64,000 nt of DNA, from assembly GCF_009696265.1 (NCBI RefSeq), contig NZ_VUMH01000014.1:1-64000 (forward strand), in the 5' to 3' direction. Below the pieces are notes generated by a model. That model did not search any database. It saw only the letters and a program-made list of their open reading frames with translations, and was not told where the DNA came from. Shown here piece after piece: positions 53,443 to 62,281 of this stretch; position 1 is the stretch's first letter; every line of letters begins with the position of its first letter. Origin of the DNA: Desulfovibrio porci (lineage in GTDB: Bacteria > Desulfobacterota > Desulfovibrionia > Desulfovibrionales > Desulfovibrionaceae). A program made the translations under genes and the position numbers.

Positions 53443-55038
53443 TCAGGCCTTGTCCCGGTAATCCGGGAACAACTCCCCGCTGTACAGGCGGAGCCCCGCC
53501 CGCGAATAGCCGGATGCGACCCGAAACGCGGCAAGATCGTCAAAGGTGTTGCCCACCACCTGCATGCCCATGGGAATATTGTTGGGGGCGATACCCACCG
53601 GCACATCCACAACGGGATAGCGGCTCAGCAGATTCCAGATGTACGTCAGCGCATGTTCCATGCCTTTGACGGGCTTGCCGTTGACTGTCACCGTATCGGT
53701 TGTGGGATCATTGTCCGCCGGGAAATAGGGCGTGGCGAGGGTGGGCATGATCAGCGCGTGATAGCCCTTGCCGTAGACTTCCTCCTGCAGTTGCCGGTGG
53801 AGCCGGGTCGCCAGTTCATCGGCAGCATCCATGGCCGCGGGCCCGCCGTTGCGCGCCGATTTGAGAGCATATCTGGCATAGCTGGTCATGATATCCTGGT
53901 ACTTTTCGCCGTTCAGCATCATGGCGCCGATCCCGGTGGAAAGCAGGCCGTTCATGAAGATCTGATAGATCCGCGCGTAGCTCCAGCCCAGCCGCACTTC
54001 ATCGACAACGGCCCCCTGCCCGCGCAGGACGTCCGCGGCCCTGTTCAAGGAATCCCGCACGGAAACGTCAATGCCTTCTTTTATCCAGCCCCCGAAATAA
54101 TCAAGAGCGATCTTCACCCCCTTGAGATTCTTGTAGTTCTGCGGGTAGTCGAGCTTCGGGCGCAGGGCGGCGTGAACCTTCGGATGCGGTCCGCTAATGA
54201 CGTTCTGCATCAGCGCCATGTCCCCGAAAGTACGGGCAAGCGGGCCAAGGGTCTCAAAAGTCGTCTCGGAGGTGGGGACACGGCCGAAAGGCGCCTTGAA
54301 TCCATAGAGTCCGCACAATGACGCGGGAATCCGGATTGACCCTCCCATGTCCGAACCCGTGGCCAGGGTGGTGAAACCGGCGGCCAGAGCCGCCCCGGAC
54401 CCGCCGGAAGACCCCCCGGCCGCATAATAGAGATTCCAAGGATTGCGCGTGACGCCCCACAGCCGGGACCAGGTCTGGCCGTGAATATAGAACTCCGGAA
54501 CCGTGGTCTGAATATGCAATACCGCCCCCGCAGAGAGCAGCATATCAATGATGGCGGCATTTTCTTTGGACGGAGGCGCATCCTTGAGCGCAACGGACCC
54601 CATGGTCACGCGCCAGCCCCGCACGTCGTTTTCATCCTTGATGGCGACAGTCACGCCTTCCAGAACCCGGGCTGAACCCGTTTTATAGCGCTTTTCAGAC
54701 TCTTTCGCGGCTTTCATCGCCTGATCGAAATGCTCATAGGTAATGGCGTTGACCTGACCGTTAAATTTCATATGGTCTTTCAATGCTTCGCCACTGGTAT
54801 TCAACGGGCCGTTATACTTCCTGATTCTCTGAATCTGGGCCGTGAGGACATCCACCGGGGAAAGTTTGCCTTCCCTGTAATATTGGATTTGCTCCAGAGC
54901 CGTAAGATACGCCAGGCCCTCTTTTTCCGCCGGTGAAGCCAGAGCGGGGCGGGAAAGGCCGAATGTGAAAAGACCGGCTTCGATCGCCGCAATGGCGCTC
55001 AAGCGGAGAAAATCACGCCGTTTCATAGCCGTAGTCAT
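53443..55038 (-). CDS. Tat-exported amidase-signature protein
   Basis: A 531-aa amidase. The N-terminus MKRRDFLRLSAIAAIEAG is a twin-arginine signal, so the enzyme should be exported folded. The Ser-cisSer-Lys triad is visible: lysine in VAIKDEND, the cis-Ser and nucleophile segment in AGGSSGGSGAALAAG and TGSDMGGSIRIPAS. Such enzymes hydrolyse amides, including amino-acid amides or peptide-like substrates. Substrate unknown. The start at 55038 allows MTTAMKRR; an internal ATG at 55026 gives the tighter Tat signal. Next to it lies a gamma-glutamyltransferase gene, also periplasmic. Confidence 0.88.
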   Translation of the reverse strand: MTTAMKRRDFLRLSAIAAIEAGLFTFGLSRPALASPAEKEGLAYLTALEQIQYYREGKLSPVDVLTAQIQRIRKYNGPLNTSGEALKDHMKFNGQVNAITYEHFDQAMKAAKESEKRYKTGSARVLEGVTVAIKDENDVRGWRVTMGSVALKDAPPSKENAAIIDMLLSAGAVLHIQTTVPEFYIHGQTWSRLWGVTRNPWNLYYAAGGSSGGSGAALAAGFTTLATGSDMGGSIRIPASLCGLYGFKAPFGRVPTSETTFETLGPLARTFGDMALMQNVISGPHPKVHAALRPKLDYPQNYKNLKGVKIALDYFGGWIKEGIDVSVRDSLNRAADVLRGQGAVVDEVRLGWSYARIYQIFMNGLLSTGIGAMMLNGEKYQDIMTSYARYALKSARNGGPAAMDAADELATRLHRQLQEEVYGKGYHALIMPTLATPYFPADNDPTTDTVTVNGKPVKGMEHALTYIWNLLSRYPVVDVPVGIAPNNIPMGMQVVGNTFDDLAAFRVASGYSRAGLRLYSGELFPDYRDKA

Positions 55039-55051
55039 TACTGTTCTCCTT

Positions 55052-55221
55052 TAGAGCAATTTCACTTTGAAATTGCTCTAGTTAACGTAAACAGAATACG
55101 CTCTTCGCACAAGCGCAAACGGGAGGCCGTGCGTATGAACGCGCGGCCTCCCGTTACAAGCGGAGAAAATGGTACGACGATACTCTGCTGTTCAGGCTGA
55201 ACCCAAAGCGAAATTGCTCTA
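55052..55221. repeat. TAGAGC-bounded MITE-like element, copy 3
   Basis: Ends TAGAGCAATTTCACTTTG at 55052 and, on the other strand from 55221, TAGAGCAATTTCGCTTTG (one difference). The left end also forms its own 11-bp hairpin (55052-55062 with 55070-55080). It fills the gap between ggt and the amidase gene and overlaps the last bases of ggt. Confidence 0.6.
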
Positions 55222-56961
55222 GTATCCCAGCGCCAGCCCCGTGTTGCGGCGCGGATCATTGGCGCCGTAGAAACGGTTCCGGCCCACAGGCTCGCCGCCG
55301 AGCCTGGGCGCGCCGATCAGAATGGCCGCCACATGGTTGGCGGGCTGCGGCGGCCCGAATTTGTGACCGGCCTTTTCCAGAATCTTTTGCGTGTCCGGCG
55401 ACAGGGCGAAGGTTTCCAGATTGGTGGCCTCGGGCAGCCACTGCTGGTGGAAGCGCGGAGCGTCCACCGCCTCCTGGATGTCCATGCCGTAGTCGATGAC
55501 ATTCAGGATGGTGTGCAGCACGGCGGTGATGATCCGGCTGCCGCCGGGCGTGCCCACGATGAGCACGGGCTTGCCGTCCTTGGAAACAATGGTGGGGCTC
55601 ATGGAGGACAACGGCCGCTTGCCCGGCGCGATGGAGTTGGCCTCGCCCTGCACCAGGCCGTAAATATTGGGCACGCCCGGCTTGGACGTGAAGTCGTCCA
55701 TTTCGTCGTTGAGCAGCACGCCCGTGCCGCCGGCGACGACCCGCGCGCCGAACCAGTCGTTGATGGTATAGGTCACGGACACGGCATTGCCCCAGCGGTC
55801 CGCGATGGAATAATGCGTGGTGTTGTTGCCCTCATGCGGAGCCGTGCCCGGCTTGATCTTGGCGGACACGCCCGCCTTGTCCGGCTTGATAGCCGCCCGG
55901 ATCTTGGCGGCGTAGGCCTTGTCCGTCAGACGGGCCACAGGATTTTTGACAAAATCCGGGTCGCCCAGATAGGTGTTGCGGTCCATATAGGCATGGCGCA
56001 TGGCTTCAATCTGGGCATGCACGGCCTTGGCCGAGCGGAAGCCCCACTCCTTGAGCGGATAGCCTTCAAGGATGTTCAGCATTTCGCAGATGGCCACCCC
56101 ACCGGAGCTGGGCGGCGGCGCTGAAACCACATGATAGCCGCGATAATCGCACTCAATGGGCGGCAGGCGGCGGGGGCTGTACTGATCCAGATCGGCCTGG
56201 CTGAGCAGGCCCTTGCCCGCCCGGTTGGCGGCCACCAGAGCCTGAGCCACCGGCCCCTGGTAAAAGCCCGCCGCGCCCTTGGCGGAAACGGCCTTGAGGG
56301 TGCGGGCCAGATCCTTCTGCACCAGGCGGTCGCCCGCGCGCAGGGCCGAGCCGTCCGGCTTGAGGAAGATGGCCGCCGAGGCGGGATCCTTGCGGAAATC
56401 CTCGGTGGCTTCGGCAAAGAGATCGGCATCCCCCCGTTCCAGCACCTAGCCCTTTTCGGCCAGCGTGACGGCCGGGCGGACCAGTTCGGCGCGCGGCCGC
56501 GTGCCGTACAGATCCCGGGCCATTTCCAGTCCGGCCACGGTGCCGGGCACGGCCACGGCCAGATGCCCGCGCGTGCTCAGGTCGGGGATCACGTTGCCGT
56601 TCTTGTCCAGATACATGTCCGGCGTGGCGGCCAGCGGGGCCTTTTCCCGGAAGTCCAGGAAGTCCGTGCGGCCGTCGGCCATCTGGATGACCATAAAGCC
56701 TCCGCCGCCCAGATTGCCCGCCGCCGGGTAGACCACGGCCAGCGCGTAACCCACGGCCACAGCCGCGTCAATGGCGTTGCCGCCCTTTTTCAGCACGTCC
56801 ACGCCCACTTTGCTGGCCAGATGCTGGGCGGTGACGACCATGCCGTTTTCCGCGGCCACGGGCGCTACGGACGCCGCCAGCCCCGCGCCCGGCACGGCCA
56901 GGCAGAACGAAAGCAGAAACGCCAGGCCACATTGCCAGACGCGCGCGGATACATTTTTCAT
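55219..56961 (-). pseudogene. ggt: Gamma-glutamyltransferase interrupted by an amber codon
   Basis: A periplasmic Ntn-hydrolase that cleaves gamma-glutamyl bonds (glutathione). A signal peptide is present. The first part reads to LAEKG, then TAG (56446-56448), and the same frame continues VLERGDADLFAEATEDFRKDP with no other stop to 55219. The stop is at about codon 172 of 580, well inside the large subunit, so a truncated product cannot work. The catalytic threonine of the small subunit remains in GNNTTHYSIADRWGN. Family sequences usually have Tyr or a similar residue here, so a Tyr-to-stop change is simplest. The start at 56961 is chosen because GGAGG lies 7 bp before it; the ATG at 56967 is too close. 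Confidence 0.75.
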
Positions 56962-57025
56962 CCCCATACCTCCTCCTTGGAATGTGTCGCCATGGCCGGA
57001 GCGGCCGCCCGCTTCCGGCTTCGGC

Positions 57026-57679
57026 TCACCCCAGAGCCGCGCTGGTCACGTAGGTCAGCGCTCCCTGGCAGTGGTCGGTCACCAGTTTGGCCGCCAGACC
57101 GGCGTCCTTGCGGCGGAGAGCGTCGTAAATGGCGCTGTGCTCGGCCAGAGTTCCCGATTTCAGCGGTGTTTTGCGGGTGTAAAGCCTGTCAAAAAAACGG
57201 GTGTACAGATTGCAGCGCAGATAGATGCGCGACCAGGCTTCATAGAGATAGGAATTTTCCGCGGCCCGGACCACGGCATGGTGGAAATCCTCATCCCGGA
57301 AGGTGAAGTTGAGAAAATCGTCGCTGTCGATGGCCCGCTCCGTAGCCGCGAGAATACGCTGCATCTCCAGCAGCGCGTTCTTGCGGCCGAGCAGCGCAGC
57401 AAGGCGGGCGGCTTCGGATTCAAGCAGAATGCGGACGCTGAAGGCCGCCCGCGCGTCGTCGCCGTTAAGATTGGGAATAAAACAGCCTTTTTTGGGCAGT
57501 TTCTGCAGCAGCCCCTCCGCCACCAGACGGTTCAGGGCGATGGTCACGGGCGTGCGGCTCACGCCGAAGCGCTCGGCCAGATCCCGCTCCAGCAAAAAAT
57601 CGCCGGGCTGATACTTGAGCTTGATGTCTCTGATAATGAGCCGGTAGGCCTTCTGCTCAGCATTTTCTTTATTATTCAT
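57026..57679 (-). CDS. GntR-family (FCD domain) transcriptional regulator
   Basis: A 217-aa regulator with a winged helix (ERFGVSRTPVTIALNRLVAEGLL) and an FCD domain containing DEDFHHAVVRAAENS and HSAIYDALRRKD. Likely senses a small organic acid. It faces the saccharopine-dehydrogenase-like operon divergently, with a perfect inverted repeat overlapping that promoter as the probable operator. An own promoter lies upstream (57706-57734). Confidence 0.88.
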   Translation of the reverse strand: MNNKENAEQKAYRLIIRDIKLKYQPGDFLLERDLAERFGVSRTPVTIALNRLVAEGLLQKLPKKGCFIPNLNGDDARAAFSVRILLESEAARLAALLGRKNALLEMQRILAATERAIDSDDFLNFTFRDEDFHHAVVRAAENSYLYEAWSRIYLRCNLYTRFFDRLYTRKTPLKSGTLAEHSAIYDALRRKDAGLAAKLVTDHCQGALTYVTSAALG

Positions 57680-57705
57680 GGCAGTTGTCTCCCGGTCTCC
57701 GGCCT

Positions 57706-57734
57706 ACTATAGACATCCGTCTGAAACCTGTAAA
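57706..57734 (-). promoter_or_regulatory. Promoter of the second gntR gene
   Basis: Minus strand TTTACA (57729-57734), 17-bp spacer, TATAGT (57706-57711), 27 bp before the start codon. Good boxes at ideal spacing. Confidence 0.6.
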
Positions 57735-57783
57735 GTTTTTCCTGCCGCGGAGAAGAATGAAATCTGGGATTTTCCCTTCTTTT

Positions 57784-57815
57784 TTCTTGACATGAAAATT
57801 GGTCAAGAATATTTT
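57784..57815 (+). promoter_or_regulatory. Promoter and operator of the saccharopine-dehydrogenase-like operon
   Basis: TTGACA (57787-57792), 17 bp, TATTTT (57810-57815). A perfect inverted repeat, TTCTTGAC (57784-57791) and GTCAAGAA (57802-57809) with a 10-bp spacer, occupies the -35 to -10 interval, so a bound dimer would block RNA polymerase. The divergent GntR gene is the obvious candidate regulator. Confidence 0.6.
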
Positions 57816-57953
57816 TTGTTCAACCGAACTAATGCATTCATTAAAAAATTTTTAGAGAAACGCATTTAAGGATCCCACCAGTTTTTCCGGAGGAGGCTCG
57901 TCTGCTGAACATACGTAATTTATAAGCCATATTGTAGAAAATGGGGGTACATC

Positions 57954-59171
57954 ATGTCGGACAAGAGGTTGTTGATTTTGGGCATGGGCCTGCAGGGAAA
58001 AGGAGCATTGCATGACGTCCTGGGGCACCGCGTCTTTTCCGGCGTCACCGTGGCCGACTGCGGTCCCAGGTATGAGGCGGAAATGCCGGGCTACGCGGCC
58101 AGAGGAGTCAGAGCCGTAAGCCTGGACGCCAATGACACGGAAAACCTGCGCGCGCTCATTGCGGAGCATGACGTCGTCATCGAACTGCTGCCTGTGGAAT
58201 TCGCCATGAAGGTGGGCCGCCTGGCGGCCGAGGCGGGCGTGCATTTGGTCAGCAGCATGTATTACATCGGCCAGTCCATGACCGACCCGGCCATCTTCCG
58301 CAGGATGAAGGCCGAAATGGAAGCCATTGACGCCGAGGCCCGCCGTAAGGACTGCACACTGCTCATCGCATTCGGCATGGACCCCGGCCTGGACCTGATG
58401 CTGGGCGCCGACGCTCTGGGCAGGCTGGACGAAATTGACCACTTTTACTCCTACGGCGCGGGCTTTCCCGAGGAGGCCGCCTGCGACAACGCCCTTTCGT
58501 ACAAATTCTCCTGGTCGCCCCGGAGCACGCTCGTCTCCTACTATCGCGCCACCAAGAAAATCGTGGACGGCCAGGTGGTGGAGGTGCCGGCGGAAAAACT
58601 CTACGCGCCGGAAAACACGCACATTCTGCACGACGAAACCCTGGACTGCGATCTTGAGTGCTACGCTGCGGGCAATTGCCAGAATTTTGCCGAGATGTTC
58701 GGCATCAGCGGCAAGGTGCGCAACATGAACCGCTTTTCGGCCCGCCGCCCCGGCCACTGCGCTTTCTGGGACGTCATGATCAAATGCGGTTTCCTGCGGG
58801 AAGAGCCGGTCATGGTCAAGGGCGCGGCCGTTTCGCCGCTGGATTTCTGCACCGCCCTGCTCACAGCGCAGGAGCAATTCTGGTATCGCGAGCACGAGCG
58901 GGACATCGGCTACATCCGGGTGGAGGCCTCTGGCTCCAGGCAGGGCAGGTCCGTGCGCGTGATCCACACCATCATCGACTACGCGGACCCCGCCACAGGC
59001 CTCACGTCCATGCAGCGCCTTGTGGGTTTCACGGTCTCCATCGCCGCCGGGCTCATCGCGCGGGGCGCGTTCAAGGAACGGGGCGTGGTCCTGCCCATGG
59101 CCATGCCCCTGGACCTCATGCAGGGGGAACTTGCCCGGCGCAACATCACCATCGTCACCAGGGTGGAATAA
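57954..59171 (+). CDS. Saccharopine-dehydrogenase-family oxidoreductase
   Basis: A 405-aa NAD(P)-dependent protein. The Rossmann motif is LLILGMGLQGKGALHD at the N-terminus, and the middle reads VIELLPVEFAMKVGRLAAEAGVHLVSS and LIAFGMDPGLDLMLGA, as in Lys9/saccharopine reductase-like enzymes. These act on imino/secondary amine adducts of amino acids (saccharopine, carboxynorspermidine, related opines). Substrate unknown. GGGGG precedes the ATG. First gene of an operon with NhaC, NSS and ProC genes, implying amino-acid breakdown or interconversion. Confidence 0.8.
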   Translation: MSDKRLLILGMGLQGKGALHDVLGHRVFSGVTVADCGPRYEAEMPGYAARGVRAVSLDANDTENLRALIAEHDVVIELLPVEFAMKVGRLAAEAGVHLVSSMYYIGQSMTDPAIFRRMKAEMEAIDAEARRKDCTLLIAFGMDPGLDLMLGADALGRLDEIDHFYSYGAGFPEEAACDNALSYKFSWSPRSTLVSYYRATKKIVDGQVVEVPAEKLYAPENTHILHDETLDCDLECYAAGNCQNFAEMFGISGKVRNMNRFSARRPGHCAFWDVMIKCGFLREEPVMVKGAAVSPLDFCTALLTAQEQFWYREHERDIGYIRVEASGSRQGRSVRVIHTIIDYADPATGLTSMQRLVGFTVSIAAGLIARGAFKERGVVLPMAMPLDLMQGELARRNITIVTRVE

Positions 59172-59175
59172 AAAG

Positions 59176-59206
59176 CTGCCGCTGAAGTGGAAGTTCAGCG
59201 GCAGCA
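59176..59206. terminator. Hairpin between the dehydrogenase and nhaC
   Basis: GCTGCCGCTGAA (59176-59187) pairs exactly with 59195-59206 around a 7-nt loop. No T-run follows, so it may attenuate or stabilise rather than terminate. Confidence 0.45.
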
Positions 59207-59271
59207 TACCCTAAGCTGGAATACCAAAGGTTCTGCGACTCTCCGTATCCCAAACGCTTAAGAGGTACTCT

Positions 59272-60753
59272 ATGAACACGCCTGGCAGACAACCGTCGCT
59301 GTTACAGTCAATCATTCCGCTCGTCATGATGTTCGTCATTCTGATGGGCGGGCGTCTCTACCTCAATTACCGCATCGAGCCTCTTATTCTCTGCTCCGCC
59401 GTCATTGCCGGACTGATGGCCTGGTACCTGCGCTGCCCCTGGCAGAACCTGGAAGAAGCCATTCTGAACAAAATCGACGTGGCCATGCAGGGCATGCTGG
59501 TCATCTTCAGCGTGGGCTGCATGGTCGGGGCCTGGATGTTCTGCGGCACGGTGCCGTATATGGTTTACTGGGGTCTGCAACTGGTGAACCCCAACTACAT
59601 GCTTTTGAGCGCCTTTCTGATCTGCACGCTCACCTCATGCTGCACCGGCACGTCCTGGGGTTCGGCCGCCACCATCGGCGTGGCCATGATCGGCATCGCC
59701 CAGGGCCTGGGCATTCCCCTGGCCCCTGTGGCGGGCGCGGCCCTGAGCGGCTGCTACGTGGGTGACAAGCTCTCGCCGCTTTCCGACACCACCAACCTGG
59801 CTCCCGCCGTGGCCGGAGCCAAGACCTACGAACATATCGGGCACATGCTCCATACCACCATTCCCGGCACGATTCTCTGCGTGGCGGTCTTCTTCATCAC
59901 CTCGTCCAGCTTCACCGGCGACCTGCGCACGCCCGCCGAGGTTCAGGACTTTATGAACCAGTTGACGGAAATTTACAACTTGCACTTCCTACTGGCTGTT
60001 CCCGTCATTCTGCTGATCGCCGGTTCGCTGCTCAAGTGGCCTGTCCTGCCGACCATCGTGCTGACCACGGTCTTTTCCGTGGCTCTGGGCTGCCTGATCC
60101 AGGGCTTTGATCTCAGGTACGGCATCCTTTCCACCACCACGGGCTTCAAGGTGAGCATGACCCACTATCTGGCCACGCCCATTCCCTCCGTGCAGGCTCT
60201 GCTTAATCGCGGCGGCATGATGGGCGTGCTGGAAAATATGGGCATGCTCTGCGTTGCCATGGCCTTCGGCGGCATCATGCACGGCAGCGGCATGCTGACC
60301 ACGGTGCTGAAAAAACTGCTTGGCCGGGTCCGCACGGACGGGGGCCTGATCATCTCCACCCTTCTGTCCTGCGTGGTGCTCTGCTTTTCCACGGGCTCGG
60401 CCTACATGGGCATTCTCATTCCCGGTTCCCTGTTCAAGGATTCCTATCTCAAGCGCCGTCTGCATCCCAAGAACCTGTCCCGCGCCCTGGAGGATTCGGC
60501 CACCATGCTCGACGGCGCCATTCCCTGGGCCTCCGGCGCCGTGTACATGAGCGGCGTTCTGGGCGTGAGCGCCTTTGACTACCTTCCGTGGATGGTCTTC
60601 AACTACTCCAGCGTCTTCATCGGCCTGGCCTGCGCCATGCTGGGCATCGGCATCGTGAAGATCAGCGCCGACGAAGCCAAACGCCGTCTGGCCGATTCAC
60701 AAGCGGACACGACCCTGCTGGAAGAGGAAGAAGCTGCGGCCGCCGCTGCATAG
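59272..60753 (+). CDS. NhaC-family Na+/H+ antiporter-type transporter
   Basis: A 493-aa membrane protein, about 11-12 helices. It has the family segments SCCTGTSWGSAATIGVAM and GCYVGDKLSPLSDTTNLAP, comparable to the SGAAFGDNLAPVSDTT of the first NhaC in this window but otherwise clearly different in sequence. An acidic Ala-rich C-terminal tail follows. Its position beside an amino-acid dehydrogenase suggests a sodium-linked exchange of the same substrate or product. Ribosome site AGAGG. Confidence 0.9.
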   Translation: MNTPGRQPSLLQSIIPLVMMFVILMGGRLYLNYRIEPLILCSAVIAGLMAWYLRCPWQNLEEAILNKIDVAMQGMLVIFSVGCMVGAWMFCGTVPYMVYWGLQLVNPNYMLLSAFLICTLTSCCTGTSWGSAATIGVAMIGIAQGLGIPLAPVAGAALSGCYVGDKLSPLSDTTNLAPAVAGAKTYEHIGHMLHTTIPGTILCVAVFFITSSSFTGDLRTPAEVQDFMNQLTEIYNLHFLLAVPVILLIAGSLLKWPVLPTIVLTTVFSVALGCLIQGFDLRYGILSTTTGFKVSMTHYLATPIPSVQALLNRGGMMGVLENMGMLCVAMAFGGIMHGSGMLTTVLKKLLGRVRTDGGLIISTLLSCVVLCFSTGSAYMGILIPGSLFKDSYLKRRLHPKNLSRALEDSATMLDGAIPWASGAVYMSGVLGVSAFDYLPWMVFNYSSVFIGLACAMLGIGIVKISADEAKRRLADSQADTTLLEEEEAAAAAA

Positions 60754-60775
60754 CCGCGCTCTTTCGTCCTGACCG

Positions 60776-60819
60776 CCGCATCCGGATTTCAGGGTGAAAA
60801 TACCGGCATCCGGATGCGG
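60776..60819. other. 11-bp hairpin between nhaC and the NSS gene
   Basis: CCGCATCCGGA (60776-60786) is the exact complement of 60809-60819. No T-run. It could be an attenuator or mRNA processing site in the operon. Confidence 0.4.
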
Positions 60820-60899
60820 AGCCGGTGAGCCTACAGCCGGAAAATACGCGCGGGACACGACGCTTCGCCATGACGCGCCGTGACCTAGAGGAACTGAAC

Positions 60900-62264
60900 A
60901 TGGACCATCGCGCCGCCTGGGGAAGCCGCTTGGGCTTCATCATGACCACAGCGGGATTTGCCGTGGGCCTGGGGGCCATCTGGCGTTTCCCCTACATGAT
61001 GAGCAAGAACGGCGGCGGAGCCTTTCTTCTGGTCTATCTGCTGGCCACCTTGGTAGTGGGCGTGCCCCTGTTCATCGCGGAGATAGCGCTTGGCCGCCGC
61101 ACGCGGCACGGCGGCATCCTGGGGATGCGGCGGCTGACGCCGCCGCGCAGCCCGTTCCGGCTGGCGGGTTGGCTGGGCGTGGCGGCAGGCATCGGCATCC
61201 TGTCCTATTACAGCGTCATTCTGGCCCTTCTGCTGGTCTACTGGCTGAAAAGCCTTGGCGGCGCCTTTGCTCACGGCACGGACCCGGCAAGTCTCGCCGC
61301 CGTGTTCGACGCCGCGTCGTCCGGCGTCCCGGCCCTGGGGCCGTATGTGCTCGCGGCCGTGCTGCTGATGGGCCTCGTCATCCGGGCGGGATTGAAACGC
61401 GGCCTGGAACGGGCCTGCAAGTATCTGATGCCCGTGCTGCTGCTTTTTCTGGGCCTTCTGGCGGCCGGATCGCTCTGCCTGCCGGGATCCGGGGAGGGCC
61501 TGGCCTGGTTTCTGAAGCCGGATTTCGGACGCATCAACCTTCAGATGGCCCTGGACGCGCTGGGCCATACCTTCTTCGCCGTGGGCATCGGCGTTTCCAC
61601 GGCGTTCGTCTTCGGCAGCTATCTGAGCGAAAAAAGCAATATCGTGGCCGACGCCCTGATCATCACCGGCATCAACACGGCCGTGTCCATTCTGGCCGGA
61701 CTGGTCATCTTTCCCGCCATGCACGCCTTCGGCCTGAACAAGGCCGCGGGCGCCGGCCTGATTTTCGAGACCATGCCCGCCATCTTCGCCCATATGCCCG
61801 GCGGCTGGCCGCTCAGCGCCGTCTTTTTCTTTCTGCTGATCATTTCGGGCTTCGCCTCCGGGCTGGGCCTAGTGGAGGGCGTTGTAAGCGCCCTGGGCGA
61901 AGTTCTGGAGCTGGGCCGCGACACAACCCTGGCGCTGGTCCTGTCGGCCGTGCTGCTGCTGAGCCTTCCCACCCTGCTCTCCTATGGCGAGCACGCGCCC
62001 TGGGCCGGCATCCGGCTCTGGGGCAGAAGCATCTTCGTCTTCATCGAATACATGGTCACGGCCCTGATCATGCCCGTGGGAGCGCTGCTGACAAGCCTGT
62101 TCGTGGCCCGGCGTTTCGGCTTCGCCGCCTTTGCCGCCGAGGCCAACAAAGGCGCGGGCAGACTCCGCGTAACCCGGCACTGGCAGTTCTTTGTGGTCAT
62201 TGTGGCGCCCGGCGCGGTGGGGATCATCCTGCTGCTGGGCCTCTGGGCATCCCTGCTCAAATAA
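60900..62264 (+). CDS. Sodium-dependent transporter of the NSS/SNF family
   Basis: A 454-aa protein with about 11-12 membrane helices and the neurotransmitter:sodium-symporter signature TTAGFAVGLGAIWRFPYMM near residue 16, then NGGGAFLLVYL. Bacterial members import amino acids such as Trp, Leu or Ala with Na+. I chose the ATG at 60900 because AGAGGA lies 7 bp upstream and the family helix follows; the ATG at 60825 would add 25 residues without a good site. Presumably supplies substrate to the dehydrogenase/ProC enzymes of the same operon. Confidence 0.88.
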   Translation: MDHRAAWGSRLGFIMTTAGFAVGLGAIWRFPYMMSKNGGGAFLLVYLLATLVVGVPLFIAEIALGRRTRHGGILGMRRLTPPRSPFRLAGWLGVAAGIGILSYYSVILALLLVYWLKSLGGAFAHGTDPASLAAVFDAASSGVPALGPYVLAAVLLMGLVIRAGLKRGLERACKYLMPVLLLFLGLLAAGSLCLPGSGEGLAWFLKPDFGRINLQMALDALGHTFFAVGIGVSTAFVFGSYLSEKSNIVADALIITGINTAVSILAGLVIFPAMHAFGLNKAAGAGLIFETMPAIFAHMPGGWPLSAVFFFLLIISGFASGLGLVEGVVSALGEVLELGRDTTLALVLSAVLLLSLPTLLSYGEHAPWAGIRLWGRSIFVFIEYMVTALIMPVGALLTSLFVARRFGFAAFAAEANKGAGRLRVTRHWQFFVVIVAPGAVGIILLLGLWASLLK

Positions 62265-62281
62265 AAAACAAGGAGAACGGC

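Noticed and set aside
53277-53612. Minus-strand frame downstream of the amidase with a plausible-looking tail
   Set aside because: Most of it overlaps the amidase in another frame; no start context and no recognised family.
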